Below, one piece after another: positions 24,538-36,123 of a DNA stretch of 64,000 nucleotides; position 1 is the first letter of the stretch, and each line of letters opens with the position of its first letter. The notes under the pieces are model-generated. The model had not been told where the DNA came from and did not search any database. It was given only the letters and a program-made list of their open reading frames with translations. The translations under genes were made by a program, and so were the position numbers. Source of the stretch: Orobanche coerulescens (Eukaryota; Streptophyta; Magnoliopsida; Lamiales; Orobanchaceae); contig CM065802.1 of assembly GCA_033398695.1 (NCBI GenBank), positions 208,463,096 through 208,527,095 on the forward strand, in the 5' to 3' direction.

Positions 24538-24830
24538 TGATAGGTACTTATATCAAGCATAAAATTGAGCTTATTGACACCGAAAACTTCGTCAGCAAAT
24601 ACATTTTGATCTAAGGATCCTTGCTTGGAACCAAGCTCGAATCAATTCACTATGAACAAAATTTTGAAGATTCAAGTGGAGGTTGCATTATGAAGATACT
24701 TAGTGAGTATCATACCGCGGGAGATGAGGTGCTCGAAGATGAAGACATTAATACATGCAATATTCAAACACTCGCATTTTACACTCTTACTGAAAGCTAC
24801 CTTCTTGCCAATCCTAACTTATGCGCTTAA
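24538..24830 (+). pseudogene. Bet v 1 / PR-10 family exon 2, with premature stop
   Basis: The frame reads Y-I-K-H-K-I-E-L-I-D-T-E-N-F-V-x-K-Y, then an in-frame TAA at 24612-24614 where Bet v 1 proteins usually have an acidic residue. It then continues L-G-x-K-L-E-S-I-x-Y-E, G-G-C-I-M-K-I, S-E-Y-H-T-x-G-D and ends ...A-Y/S-Y-L-L-A-N-P-N-L-C-A with TAA at 24828. This is the usual second exon of Bet v 1-like proteins (PR-10, major latex protein or norcoclaurine-synthase-like), small cytosolic proteins with a hydrophobic ligand pocket. Exon 1 is not recognisable upstream. It is the only host-gene trace in the window and is non-functional because of the stop and the missing exon. Confidence 0.8.
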
Positions 24831-25506
24831 AAAGGATCGAACAACATGATGGTGCTACTATAAATATTAATCCTATGTTGATGTGATACTATACTCATCT
24901 TTTGATTATTCACATATAGTCCTTATGTAAGCCAAGTGATTTCCTTCTTGTTTGTGTTAATAAGTGCTGTAGAAGCATTTGAGAGTTGTTGTTTAATTTG
25001 TGATTTTGAGTTTATAATGTTTGCTAAATAAATGAATCTTAATACATTTGTTACTTTTTCATATTCTCTTTGTCTATCCATATTTTTCTTATTTGCTGGT
25101 CTTTTTATATGTACATTGCATGAAGGACATGTCGATTATTAGTACCAAAAAAATTCAACAATTTTAAGAAGTTTCAACATAATTTTAAGAAGTTTCAACA
25201 TAACATGGTCTTTTACGTTGCATAACATAGATAGCACAAAGAAAACATCCCAGACCTTTGAAGAAGGAACCCGACGCCTATGTGCATCACACTCGTGGTC
25301 TACTAACTAATCCATCATGGATAAATTTCTTTGACTCATTTTTTGACACTCCATCTCCATCTCGTTAGATCTAAAGCGAATAAAATAACTATTACAAAGT
25401 AATATTTATTGTGCAACTGCAAATATGAGGCAACAAAAGTAATAAATAAAAAACATAGAGCATAAAATTATGCATTTTTTAAATTTGCAGAAATGCTAAT
25501 GTTTAA
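24831..25506 (+). other. Likely old 3' flank of the Bet v 1 relic
   Basis: T-rich sequence with AATAAATG at about 25026, compatible with a former 3' UTR and polyadenylation region. No other gene seen. Confidence 0.4.
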
Positions 25507-25737
25507 ATTATATATATATATATATATAAGGAGAATCGATGTTCAAAATAGTAGTAGAAAGTTTTTCCGCGGAAATTATAGTTTTTATTTTTGTAGTATA
25601 TACTAATTTCGGAATTATTTTTATCGATACATATTTAAGTGTTATAAATACTTGTATTTATGATATATTAGTTAAATATCAAAATTTATTTAATAATTTA
25701 TATATGAAATTATTTGATATAAATGTTTGTGTGTGTG

Positions 25738-25815
<78 letters not shown>

Positions 25816-26098
25816 TGTGTGTATTAATTCAGAAATATTTTGATATATATATTTTTAAGTAAATAATTATTTAAATTGATATATATATATATATATATAT
25901 ATTAGTTCAAAATTTATTTTGGTATAAACATATATAAATTATGAAGTTGTTTTAGTAAATAGATTTTGTGATAATAAAATTATAATTATGATAAATTAGT
26001 TAAACAATAAAAAAGCTTATTATAAATACACAAATATTAATCTAAAATATTTTGATAAATAAAATTAAATGTAACGAACAAAAATTATGGTATATTAG
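25507..26098. repeat. AT-rich block with several microsatellites
   Basis: (TA)n at 25509-25528, (GT)n at 25728-25746 running directly into (TA)n at 25749-25812, and (TA)n at 25879-25902. The open frame across them is low-complexity and not a gene. Confidence 0.9.
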
Positions 26099-26398
26099 TT
26101 AAACACAAAAAAGGCTGATATATATGATAGGACGATAAATGTAGACCTCCCAAAAACTCGGTCTAAGGAGCCAAGGAACTGGCAGGCCTACCGACCTCTT
26201 GTCAGAAAGGGAGGCCCTGATAAAAGGATCCATGTTAAAGGAGTCTGACCTGACTGACCCTATCCCGAGCTCAGTAGACATAATGCAAATGTCAGCAAAG
26301 ATGGGCAGACCTATCGACCTCTCAAAAGAACGAAAGGTTCCCTCATAAAAGAGTCCGACCTACATGACCCTACTGACCGCGCTGTCGAGACGCATCAA
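26099..26398. repeat. Two-copy direct repeat, unassigned
   Basis: GGCAGRCCTAYCGACCTCT occurs at about 26180 and 26305, each followed by a similar GAGTC(T/C)GACCT...GACCCTA string about 50-80 bp later. Probably a fragment of an LTR or other repeat; no boundary or coding found. Confidence 0.4.
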
Positions 26399-27028
26399 AA
26401 TTAAATATTTACAAAAAGTCCTTGACTTACTTATACTAAATAGTAGTATTGGTAAGTAAGGGTCGAACTCACGAGGAACGATTGAATTAGTTAAACTTAT
26501 TGAGTTGAATATTTTTGAGAAACAAAAATAGTAATACTAAATAAATAATAATACTAGATATATTAAAAGGGAGTTGGTTGGTTGATCTAAAGTAAACAAA
26601 ATAATTTAAAATAACAAGTATGTAAATAAAAAGAAGAAGTTAAAATTTAGTAAGGAAAAATGATTGCGATTAATTTAGTTCCATTATCACCCGTTCTAAT
26701 TTAGTTTATGAATTAATGCAGCACTTTATCTTTGCTTAATTCCTAATGAACTCCTACTCCGAAGTCAACAACATGCTCTGTTAACTCCAATCATTTCTTG
26801 AGTTTATTAAATCAAAACAGATTCTATAATTAAATTTATCTAAACGAAGGATTCAAAACAAGCTCTTCAAATCTTGTCGCATTAGGAACCAAAATGATGA
26901 AAATAGACAAGATATTGAGTTCACAAGCTCGATCCAAGGAATTTTGATTTTGTGCTACCCAACTGATAAAAATCAACTGTTGCTAGTTGTGATTTAGAAT
27001 TATAACGATTATGTATTATAACTCTAGG
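26399..27028 (-). repeat. Old LTR relic, left part (host of the tandem element)
   Basis: GGTAAGTAAGGGTCGAACTC and CACGAGGAACG resemble the corresponding GTAAGATATCGTTCCCTCGA region of the LTRs at 27034, 30777 and 34516. This suggests an older relative in the same orientation. It is interrupted after TCTAG and continues at 35799. Confidence 0.45.
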
Positions 27029-27033
27029 TCTAG
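27029..27033. repeat. Target-site duplication TCTAG (left)
   Basis: Matches 35794-35798 on the far side of the three-LTR element. Confidence 0.85.
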
Positions 27034-28324
27034 TATTGTGAGGAAATCCCTCACACTATGCCGCAAGTGCACGGTGTCAACAAGTAATAAAGTGATAAGT
27101 AAGATATCGTTCCCTCGATAACTGATTTCACTAAGTACCAAAATATAGTCGACTCGTAATTTTATTTGAAGAACAATTATATAGAATTTATTTCTAAACT
27201 AATTGCAGAAAAATAAATAGAAAATAATAATAGTAATAATATAAATAATAATAATAATAATAAGGGTGTAGGATTATGATTTTCACCTCAAACAATCAGG
27301 AATGATTTTTATTTAATTCAATTCACTTTTATTCAATCGATTGTAAGCCAGGAATTCCTAAATTATTCTAAAGCCTTTCTCAAGGTCGATAGAAAGTACT
27401 ACGAATTATTAACTCGATATATCCCTATTCGAATTAGATACTTAATAGCTAAAACAGTTCAAGAATTCCCACAATAAACAGGCTTCACAATTCCCATGAG
27501 TATATCCCTATCTCACGAAAATCATGATTATTCTCACAAGAACTATGTCTAAATTTCATCTCCCGAATCCATAAAGACATTCAAAACAATTCAACAGTTG
27601 GCCACACAATTAAAAAGCATTAAGAACAATGAGAAAAATCCAACTCAATACGAATAATGAGTAAATTGAAATAAAAATAAATAAATCAAATTGTCATGTA
27701 ATCGACTACAATCAAAATCCTACTCGAACAGATCTAGAAAATCAGATGCCGAAAAATTAAGAAAAAACGTAAGGAATCGGTGGTCTTGTCGTCGCCAACA
27801 AATCTCCTCCTTATGTTCTTCGATCCCGCGATGTCTTCCTCCGATTTGATGATCATGTCTTCAGCCCTTAAACCCCTATTTATAACTATCATCAGCCTCC
27901 AAAACGCGTCCGGGAATTAAGTTGGGAACAGGCACCAAAAACGGCCCAGAACGCGGAAGACTCAGCAAAACCGCCCCGTGGGCCGCGGCTCACTTAATCT
28001 GTGACGCGGCCCCTATCCTTCAGCGCCGGATGCCTGGGCGCATGTTTTCTTCATGGGTCGCGGCTCACTTTCCTTGTGCCGCGGCTCACAGTACAGTTCG
28101 CTCGGTTCCTTTGTGTGCCACGCGTGTGCTGCGGCTCACTCTCCTTGTGCCACGGCCCCTGGCCAAAAATCGTCGTTTTCGCCCGTTTTTCGTCGTTTAG
28201 GCTTCCGGACTCCAATTTCCTGCAAAACATATAAAGATAGTGCATTAAAAGCTCATTTATGCATTTTTAGGCTCAAAATGGATATAAACTAATGATAAAT
28301 AAGCGCATAAAAATACGCCTAACA
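27034..28324 (-). repeat. LTR 1 of the tandem element
   Basis: Outer left LTR; its first bases TATTGTGAGG differ from TGTTGTGAGG in the other two. The TATA box on the minus strand lies at 27888-27900 (GTTATAAATAGG). A GC-rich array with repeated GCCGCGGCTCA motifs lies upstream of it (about 27975-28165). Confidence 0.9.
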
Positions 28325-29936
28325 AATACCCCCAAACTTGAGCCTTTGCTTGTCCTCAAGCAAAATTCAATTTTCAAATAAAAAGTATAGTGAATGATCG
28401 TGCAAATCCATAGTGCTCAACTTAATCAATACTACCCTGAAAATCTCAAAGAATAATACGAGTATCGTATTAGTGAGTCACATTCACGGACACTGATTCC
28501 AAAAACTAGTCATTTTCAGTCCTAACCAATCGTTAATGAGGAAAATCAAGCTCAAAGATTAACAAGCGTAAATTTAACCGTCCGTCAATATGAAGGGTTA
28601 GATTAAACAAGCCAATTCGCCCAGTCCCACAGTCTAGTGGCAAAATTTAAGAATTTCATAATCAACATTACTCCTCGGACAGCATTCCCTTATGTATGAT
28701 CATTAATATAGATTCGAGTTAACCACTAGGTTCGAATCTCGGGATGTTTCATCGGGATAATCCTAGGGTGGATTTCCATTCTCATATATTGGGGAACCGT
28801 TTGACGTAAAAGACACTCATGGGGCACATGGATGCTTCTAGTTACTAAGTCCCCCTCTACAGCGGAGAAAAAAACTCGAATAGCAATTCCCGCACGTCCG
28901 ATTCAAGGTAGCTGTTTTACGCAAAAGTAAACAACGGGTCACGCGAATACCCCCGGTTAGTGGACTTCCCATCATCAGTAATGCGATATTTCTAAGCTAT
29001 TAGTCTATTCAAGATTGTCGTTTTACGCGAGAGTGAACAACGAGTCACGCGAATACCCCCGGTTACTAGACTTCCCATTATAGAACATTTTCTCGACTTT
29101 TTGGAAAAAAAACTGTCCGACTCTAAACTCACTTCAAGTGCCCACAAGACTCATGTTACTGGACGACTAGCTACGCGAAAAGTATAACCAAACGTATAGA
29201 TGGTGGTTTGAAAACACGTATGTCTCCTTTCTTATCTGCTAAGATTTCTACAAAAATGAAAAAAAATTCGGACCTAATAACGGAAACAGATATCGCTGAC
29301 TGCAACTCGACCAAAAGTCAACCGTTTCTTCATAAAGAAATCAGTATCGTAACATCGGTTTTACAGCCGGAAGCACGAAAAATTCACGAAAAATTCATGT
29401 TTTGGCAAAAACCATCAACAGCATGCAAGAAAATAAAGCAATGATGAAATCGCAATTTATAACCAAGAAAAATTAAGAAAATATCGCATGCTTCAATTTA
29501 TTCCACTACACATAAAATCATCGACAATAAAACTCATGTGAAAGTAAAAGAGATAAGGAAAAGTGTATCTTATTCCAAATGTCTTCTTGAACGCCAGCAC
29601 ATGTCTGAGTGGAATCGTCTGTCAATCCATACTTCAAATAATGCTCAACATCACCAGGGACCCCAAACTTAATCTCTAGTTATGAAATAACTGTAGACAT
29701 AAAGTCAAGAAAGACTAGAATATGAAGGATAATGCTCATTGGGGTTATATAAAAAATATTAGAGAAATAAGGGCCAACAAGAATATACGAATCCAAATGA
29801 AATAACAAAACAAAGGGAAAAATTACCAAATAAAAACAACTAACTAGAAAGCAAGTAAAAATGATGGGTTGCCTCCCATCAAGCGCTCTATTTTACGTCT
29901 TGAGCACGACGTGGCAAAAATTTTAACGTGGCTTCT
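28325..29936 (-). other. Internal region 1, non-coding 3' part
   Basis: Lies between the LTR/polypurine tract (28325-28345) and the ORF. It contains diverged repeats around TTTTACGCGAGAGTRAAC...CACGCGAATACCCCCGGTTA (about 28915-29085, three copies). No coding recognised. Confidence 0.6.
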
Positions 29937-30659
29937 TTATAGGAAGATTGTCAAATACCCCCTTCTGCAATCTATAAGCCTCTTATTCCACAAGGGAGGC
30001 TTTGGTTCATGCCCGGTTGCCAAAAATAATGAGTAAGAATAATTATGCGGACAACCAAAAAATAATGGAAGAATATAATAATTGTAAGGCACGAAAAAAT
30101 AGGCAGAGTTCGAATGGGTAAATAATAAAGACTTATCATGAACAACCTCATTAGAACTCAAAGAATCAGCCTCAACAAAATCAAGAGTAATGGAATCAAT
30201 CTCTCCTATTATGGATTTAGGAAAAATTATGCGCGGCACCGTTAATAAAATTTTAAGCACAAAAGTGTTCACCTTATTGTTCGAAGTTTGATGACAAATT
30301 AATGAAATTTCATTGGAAACATAATCAATGGTAACTTCTTCTACAGGCTCATCACACTTTATGTAATTATCATGTGCTGGGGGATCGACCCTAAAACTCA
30401 ACATGTCTTTCTTCTCAACCTCCCCCTCAACTTCACTACTAAATATATGAGCTGGAAAATAACCATAGTGAATCTCAAGACCATGACTTGCACATTCTCG
30501 CTCAAGAGGGGTACTATCAGGATTTTCGAGAGCGTCTACACAATATTCAAACATGGTCTTTTTTTTTGGGGGAGGGGGCTGATTGACCCTTTTAGACAAA
30601 TTATTAAGATCATCGAAATGTATGAAATGCCAAGGGTCACGATAATTAAAGGAAAACAT
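29937..30659 (-). CDS. Orphan ORF A of the tandem element (240 aa, unknown)
   Basis: Starts at an ATG (30659) about 95 bases inside the primer site, the place normally taken by gag. The product begins M-F-S-F-N-Y-R-D-P-W-H-F and has a Pro run (P-P-P-P-K-K-K), then F-E-Y-C-V-D-A-L-E-N-P-D and L-E-R-E-C-A. It is acidic in the middle and aromatic-rich (Y-F-F-V-P-Y-N-Y-Y) near the C-terminus. No CCHC knuckle, protease or RT motif is visible, and I do not recognise the family. ORF B at 33677 has the same length with 15 residue differences and no stops. Most of the base changes I compared alter the protein, so drift since duplication looks neutral. It could be a degenerate gag-like or accessory protein. 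Confidence 0.6.
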   Translation of the reverse strand: MFSFNYRDPWHFIHFDDLNNLSKRVNQPPPPKKKTMFEYCVDALENPDSTPLERECASHGLEIHYGYFPAHIFSSEVEGEVEKKDMLSFRVDPPAHDNYIKCDEPVEEVTIDYVSNEISLICHQTSNNKVNTFVLKILLTVPRIIFPKSIIGEIDSITLDFVEADSLSSNEVVHDKSLLFTHSNSAYFFVPYNYYILPLFFGCPHNYSYSLFLATGHEPKPPLWNKRLIDCRRGYLTIFL

Positions 30660-30752
30660 AGTGAAAAAGAAAATAAAAATATAGAGACTAAAGAAAAAAA
30701 AACTTCAAATTAAAATTAGAGTCGCTTGGTAATGATATTAGCGAAAAATCAC

Positions 30753-30770
30753 TCCCCGGCAATGGCGCCA
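30753..30770 (-). promoter_or_regulatory. Primer binding site, tRNA-Asp type (copy 1)
   Basis: The minus strand reads TGGCGCCATTGCCGGGGA, matching the complement of the plant tRNA-Asp 3' end with one mismatch. Confidence 0.85.
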
Positions 30771-30776
30771 AAAACT

Positions 30777-32065
30777 TGTTGTGAGGAAATCCCTCACACT
30801 ATGCCGCAAGTGCACGGTGTCAATAAGTAATAAAGTGATAAGTAAGATATCATTCCCTCGAGGACTGATTTCACTAAGTACCAAAATATAGTCGACTCGT
30901 AATTTTATTTGAAGAACAATTATATAGAATTTATTTCTAAACTAATTGCAGAAAAATAAATAGAAAATAATAATAGTAATAATAAAAATAATAATAATAA
31001 TAATAAGGGTGTAGGATTATGATTTTCACCTCAAACAATCAGGAATGATTTTTATTTAATTCAATTCACTTTTATTCAATCGATTGTAAGCCAGGAATTC
31101 CTAAATTATTCCAAAGCCTTTCCCAAGGTCGATAGAAAGTACTACGAATTACTAACTCGATATATCTCTATTCGAATTAGATAATTAATAGCTAAAACAG
31201 TTCAAGAATTCCCACAATAAATAGGCTTCACAATTCCCATGAGTATATCCCTATTTCACGAAAATCATGATTATTGTCACATGAACTATGCCTAAATTTC
31301 ATCTCCCGAATCCATAAAGACATTCAAAATAATTCAACTGTTGGCCAGACAATTAAAAAGCATTAAGAACAATGAGAAAAATCCAACTCAATACGAATAA
31401 TGAGTAAATTGAAATAAAAATAAAAAAATCAAACCATCATGTAATCGGCTACAATCACAATCCTACTCGAACAGATCTAGAAAATCAGATGCGGAAAAAT
31501 AAGAAAAACCTTAAGGAATCCGTGATCTTGTCGGTGCCCACAAATCTCCTCCTTGTGTTCTTCGATCCCGCGATGTCTTCCACCGATTTGATGATCATGT
31601 CTTCAGCCCTTAAACCCCTATTTATAACTATCATCAACCTCCAAAATGCGTTCGGGAATTAGGTTGGGAACGGGCTCCAAAAACGGCCCAGAACGCGGAA
31701 GACTCAGCAAAACCGCCCCGTGGGCCGCGGCTCACTTAATCTGTGCCGCGGCCCCTATCCTTCAGCGCCGGATGCCTGGGCGCATGTTTTCTTCATGGGC
31801 CGCGGCTCACTTTCCTTGTGCCGCGACTCACAGTACAGTTCGCTCGGTGCCTTTGTGTGCCGCGCGTGTGCCGCGGCTCACTCTCCTTGTGCCGCGGCCC
31901 CTGGCCAAAAATCGTCGTTTTCGCCCGTTTTTGTCGTTTAGGCTTCCGGACTCCAATTTCCTGCAAAACATATAAAGATAGTGCATTAGAAGCTCATTTA
32001 TGCATTTTTAGGCTCAAAATGGATATAAACTAATGATAAATAAGCGCATAAAAATACGCCTAACA
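30777..32065 (-). repeat. LTR 2 (shared middle LTR)
   Basis: Begins TGTTGTGAGG and ends GCCTAACA on the plus strand. It serves as 5' LTR of internal 1 and 3' LTR of internal 2. TATA at about 31619-31630; GCCGCGGC array about 31720-31905. Confidence 0.9.
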
Positions 32066-33676
32066 AATACCCCCAAACTTGAGCCTTTGCTTGTTCTCAA
32101 GCAAAATTCAATATTCAAATAAAAAGTATAGTGAATGATCGTGAAAATCCATAGTGCTCAACTTAATCAATACTACCCTGAAAATCTCAAAGAATAATAC
32201 GAGTATCGTATTAGTGAGTCACATTCACGGACACTGATTCCAAAAAGTAGTCATTTTCAGTCCTAACCTATCGTTAATGAGGAAAATCAAGCTCAAAGAT
32301 TAACAAGCGTGAATTTAACCGACCGTCAATATGAAGGGTTAGATTAAACAAGCCAATTCGCCCAGTCCCACAGTCTAGTGGCAAAATTTAAGAATTTCAT
32401 AATCAACATTACTCCTCGGACAGCATTCCCTTATGTATGATCATTAATATAGATTCGAGTTAACCACTAGGTTCGGATCTCGTGATGTTTCATCGGGATA
32501 ATCCTAGGGTGGATTTCCATTCTCATATATTGGGGAACCGTTTGACGTAAAAGGCACTCATGGGGCACATGGATGCTTCTAGTTGCTAAGTCCCCCTCTA
32601 CAGCGGAGAAAAAAACTCGAATAGCAATTCCCGCACGTCCGATTCAAGGTAGCTGTTTTACGCGAAAGTAAACAACGTGTCACGCGAATACCCCCGGTTA
32701 GTAGACTTCCCATACTCGGTAATGCGATATTTCTAAGCTATTAGTCTATTCAGCATTGTCGTTTTACGCGAGAGTAAACCACGGGTCACGCGAATACCCC
32801 CGGTTACTAGACTTCCCATCATAGAACATTTTCTCGACTTTTTGGAAAAAAAACTGTCCGACTCTAAACTCACTTCAAGTGCCCACAAGACTCATGTTAC
32901 TGGACGACTAGCTACGCGAAAAGTATAACCAAACGTATAGACGGTGGATTGAAAACACGTATGTCTCCTTTCTTATCTGCTAAGATTCTACAAAAACGAA
33001 AAAAATTTCGGACCTAAATGAATACTCAACGGAAACAGATATCGCTGAGTGCAACTCGACCAAAAGTCAACCGTTTCTTCAAAAAGAAATCAGTATCGTA
33101 ACATCAGTTTTACACATGGAAGCACGAAAAATTCATGTTTTGGCAAAAACCAGCAACAGCATGCAAGGAAATAAAGCAATGATGAAATCGCAATTTATAA
33201 CCAAGAAAAATTAAGAAAATATCGCATGCTTCAATTTATTCCACTACACATAAAATCATCGACAATAAAAACTCATGTGAAAGTAAAAGAGATAAGGAAA
33301 TGTGAATCTTATTCCAAATATCTTCTTGAGCGCCAGCACATGTCTGAGTGGAATCGTCTGTCAATCCATACTTCAAATAATGCTCAACATCACCAGGAAC
33401 CCCCAAACTTAATCTCTAGTCATGAAATAACTGTAGACATAAAGTCAAGAAAGACTAGAATATGAAGGATAATGCTCATTGGGGTTATATAAAAAATATT
33501 AGAGAAATAAGGGCCAATAAAAATACACGAATCCAAATAAAATAACAAAACAAAGGAAAAAATTATCAAATAAAAATAACTAACTAGAAAGGAAGTAAAA
33601 ATGATGGGTTGCCTCCCATCAAGCGCTCTATTTTACGTTCTGAGCACGACGTGGCAAAAATTTTAATGTGGCTTCT
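32066..33676 (-). other. Internal region 2, non-coding 3' part
   Basis: Near-copy of 28325-29936. It carries a short insertion relative to copy 1 near 33018 and a deletion near 33125. No coding recognised. Confidence 0.6.
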
Positions 33677-34399
33677 TTATAGGGAGATTGCCAAATACCC
33701 CCTTCTGCAATCTATAAGCCTCTTATTCCATAAGGGAGGCTTTGGTTCATACCCGGTTGCCAAAAATAATGAGTAAGAATAATTATGCGGACAACCAAAA
33801 AATAATGGAAGAATATAATAATTGTAAGGCACGAAAAAATAAGCAGAGTTCGAATGGGTAAATAATAAAGACTTATCATGAACAACCTCATTAGAACTCA
33901 AAGAATCAGCCTCAACAAAATCAATAGTAATGGAATCAATCTCTCCCATTATGGATTTAGGAAAAATTATGCGCGGCACCGTTAATAAAGTTTTAGGCAC
34001 AAAAGTGTTCACCTTATTGTTCGAAGTTTGATGACAAATTAATGAAATTTCTTTGGAAACATAATCAATGGTAACTTCTTCTACATGCTCATCACACTTT
34101 ATGTAATTATCAGGTGCTGGGGGATCGACCCTAAAACTCAACATGTCTTTCTTCTCAACCTCCCCCTCAACTTCACTACTAAATATATGAGCTGGAAAAT
34201 AACCATAGTGAATCTCAAGACCACGACTTGCACATTCTCGCTCAAGAGGGGTACTATCAGGATTTTCGAGAGCGTCTACACAATATTCAAACATGGTCTT
34301 TTGTTTTGGGGGAGGGGGCTGACTGACCCTTTTAGGCAAATTATTAAGATCATCGAAATTTATGAAATGCCAAGGGTCACGATAATTAAAGGAAAACAT
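33677..34399 (-). CDS. Orphan ORF B of the tandem element (240 aa, unknown)
   Basis: Same length and position as ORF A. The ATG at 34399 is chosen because it aligns with ORF A's start. The frame is open further upstream through the primer site, giving a Phe-rich leader, but there it would have to start at a TTG, so that extension is unlikely. Residue differences from ORF A include H/N, S/P, K/Q, H/R and L/P changes spread along the protein. Both copies being free of stops over 240 codons implies either youth or function. No known domain recognised. Confidence 0.6.
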   Translation of the reverse strand: MFSFNYRDPWHFINFDDLNNLPKRVSQPPPPKQKTMFEYCVDALENPDSTPLERECASRGLEIHYGYFPAHIFSSEVEGEVEKKDMLSFRVDPPAPDNYIKCDEHVEEVTIDYVSKEISLICHQTSNNKVNTFVPKTLLTVPRIIFPKSIMGEIDSITIDFVEADSLSSNEVVHDKSLLFTHSNSAYFFVPYNYYILPLFFGCPHNYSYSLFLATGYEPKPPLWNKRLIDCRRGYLAISL

Positions 34400-34491
34400 A
34401 TTGAAAAAGAAAATAAAAATATAGAGACTAAAGAAAAAAAACTTCAAATTAAAATTAGAGTCGCTTGGTAATGATATTAGCGAAAAATCAC

Positions 34492-34509
34492 TCCCCGGCA
34501 ATGGCGCCA
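34492..34509 (-). promoter_or_regulatory. Primer binding site, tRNA-Asp type (copy 2)
   Basis: Identical to 30753-30770. Confidence 0.85.
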
Positions 34510-34515
34510 AAAAAT

Positions 34516-35793
34516 TGTTGTGAGGAAATCCTTCACACTATGCCGCAAGTGCACGGTGTCAACAAGTAATAAAGTGATAAGTAAGATATCCTTCCCTCGA
34601 GAACTGATTTCACTAAGTACCAAAATATAGTCAACTCGTAATTTTATTTGAAGAACAATTATATAGAATTTATTTCTAAGCTAATTGCAGAATAAATAGA
34701 AAATAATAATAGTAATAATAAAAATAATAATAATAATAATAAGGGTGTAGGATTATGATTTTCACCTCAAACAATCAGGAATGATTTTTATTTAATACAA
34801 TTCACTTTTATTCAATCGATTGTAAGCCAGGAATTCCTAAATTATTCTAAAGCCTTTCCCAAGGTCGATAGAAAGTACTACGAATTATTAACTCGATATA
34901 TCCCTATTCTAATTAGATAATTAATAGCTAAAACAGTTCAAGAATTTCCACAATAAATAGGCTTCACAATTCCCATGAGTATATCCCTATCTCACGAAAA
35001 TCATGATTATTCTCACAAGAACTATGCCTAAATTTCATCTCCCGAATCCATAAAGACATTCAAAACAATTCAATTGTTGGCTAGACAATTAAAAAGCATT
35101 AAGAACAATGAGAAAAATCCAACTCAATACGAATAATGAGTAAATTGAAATAAAAATAAATAAATCAAACCGTCATGTAATCGGCTACAATCACAATCCT
35201 ACTCGAACAGATCTAAAAAATCAGATGCGGAAAAATTAAGAAAAACGTAAGGAATCCTTGGTCTTGTCGTCGCCCACAAATCTCCTCCTTGTGTTCTTCG
35301 ATCCCGTGATGTCTTCCTCTGATTTGATGATCATGTCTTCAGCCCTTAAACCCCTATTTATAACTATCATCAGCCTCCAAAACGCGTCCGGGAATTAGGT
35401 TGGGAACAGGCTCCAAAAACGGCCCAGAACGCGGAAGACTCAGCAAAACCGCCCCGTGGGCCGCGGCTCACTTAATCTGTGCCGCGGCCCCTATCCTTCG
35501 GGCCACGGATGCACAGGCGCATGTTTTCTTCATGGGCCGCGGCTCACTTTCCTTGTGCTGCGGCTCACAGTCTGATTCGCTCGGTGCCTTTGTGTGCAGC
35601 GCGCGTGTGCCACTCACTCTCCTTGTCCGCGGCCCCGGCCAAAATCGTCGCCCGTTTTTCGTCGTTTAGGCTTCCGGACTCCAATTTCCTGCAAAACATA
35701 TAAAGATAGTGCATTAAAAGCTCATTTATGCATTTTTAGGCTCAAAATGGATATAAACTAATGATAAATAAGCGCATAAAAATACGCCTAACA
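34516..35793 (-). repeat. LTR 3 of the tandem element
   Basis: Starts TGTTGTGAGG and ends CCTAACA. Its GC array (about 35455-35640) is more diverged and shorter than in LTR 1 and 2. TATA at about 35354-35364. Confidence 0.9.
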
Positions 35794-35798
35794 TCTAG
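35794..35798. repeat. Target-site duplication TCTAG (right)
   Basis: Matches 27029-27033. Confidence 0.85.
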
Positions 35799-36110
35799 CA
35801 AATTATATAAAACCCCCGATTAAGTTGATCAGACCAGTTAAAGTAAATTATATCTAAATTTGCTCAATAACACAAAGATAATTCAAGAGAAATAAGTCAA
35901 GAATATGCTACGAGATTAAAACATAAGTAATATAGATACGGATTCAAACATTCCTAAAAACTGGAATAAAGAATTTAGCCAGACATGGTGGCTAGAAAAA
36001 AATCTGAAATAATGTCTCAGATATTAAAATTGGAACCAGTGATTAATTATCTTCTCTGTTTGTTCGGCCGAATCCTCTCCTTTTGCTGTGCTCCCCCTTC
36101 TACTCTTATC
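35799..36110 (-). repeat. Old LTR relic, continuation after the tandem element
   Basis: AT-rich DNA that rejoins 27028 when the tandem insertion is removed; no gene seen. Confidence 0.4.
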
Positions 36111-36123
36111 AAGTATTTCTGCT
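36111..36123. repeat. SINE target-site duplication (left)
   Basis: AAGTATTTCTGCT, repeated exactly at 36353-36365. Confidence 0.9.

Larger units (their letters stand above)
27034..35793 (-). mobile_element. Tandem LTR element: LTR-internal-LTR-internal-LTR (tRNA-Asp primed)
   Basis: Three LTRs of 1291, 1289 and 1278 bp alternate with two internal regions of 2452 and 2450 bp, and one TCTAG duplication flanks the whole. The minus strand is the coding sense: LTRs start TGTTAGGCG and end CCTCACAACA (degenerate at the outer copy). The primer site fits tRNA-Asp, and AAGTTTGGGGGTATT is the polypurine tract. tRNA-Asp priming and the tract wording fit the Athila/TAT branch of Ty3/gypsy. No pol is present; each internal region has a single 240-residue ORF. 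Unequal exchange between LTRs of one insertion best explains three LTRs with one target duplication. Confidence 0.88.

Noticed and set aside
25539..25862. 107-residue open frame across 25.5-25.9 kb
   Set aside because: Mostly the translation of (GT)n and (TA)n microsatellites; no gene-like composition.
27922..28292. Overlapping Cys/Arg-rich frames in LTR 1 (also 31646-32033 and 35400-35703)
   Set aside because: They come from the GCCGCGGC-rich promoter array and are repeated in all three LTRs; no start context or domain.
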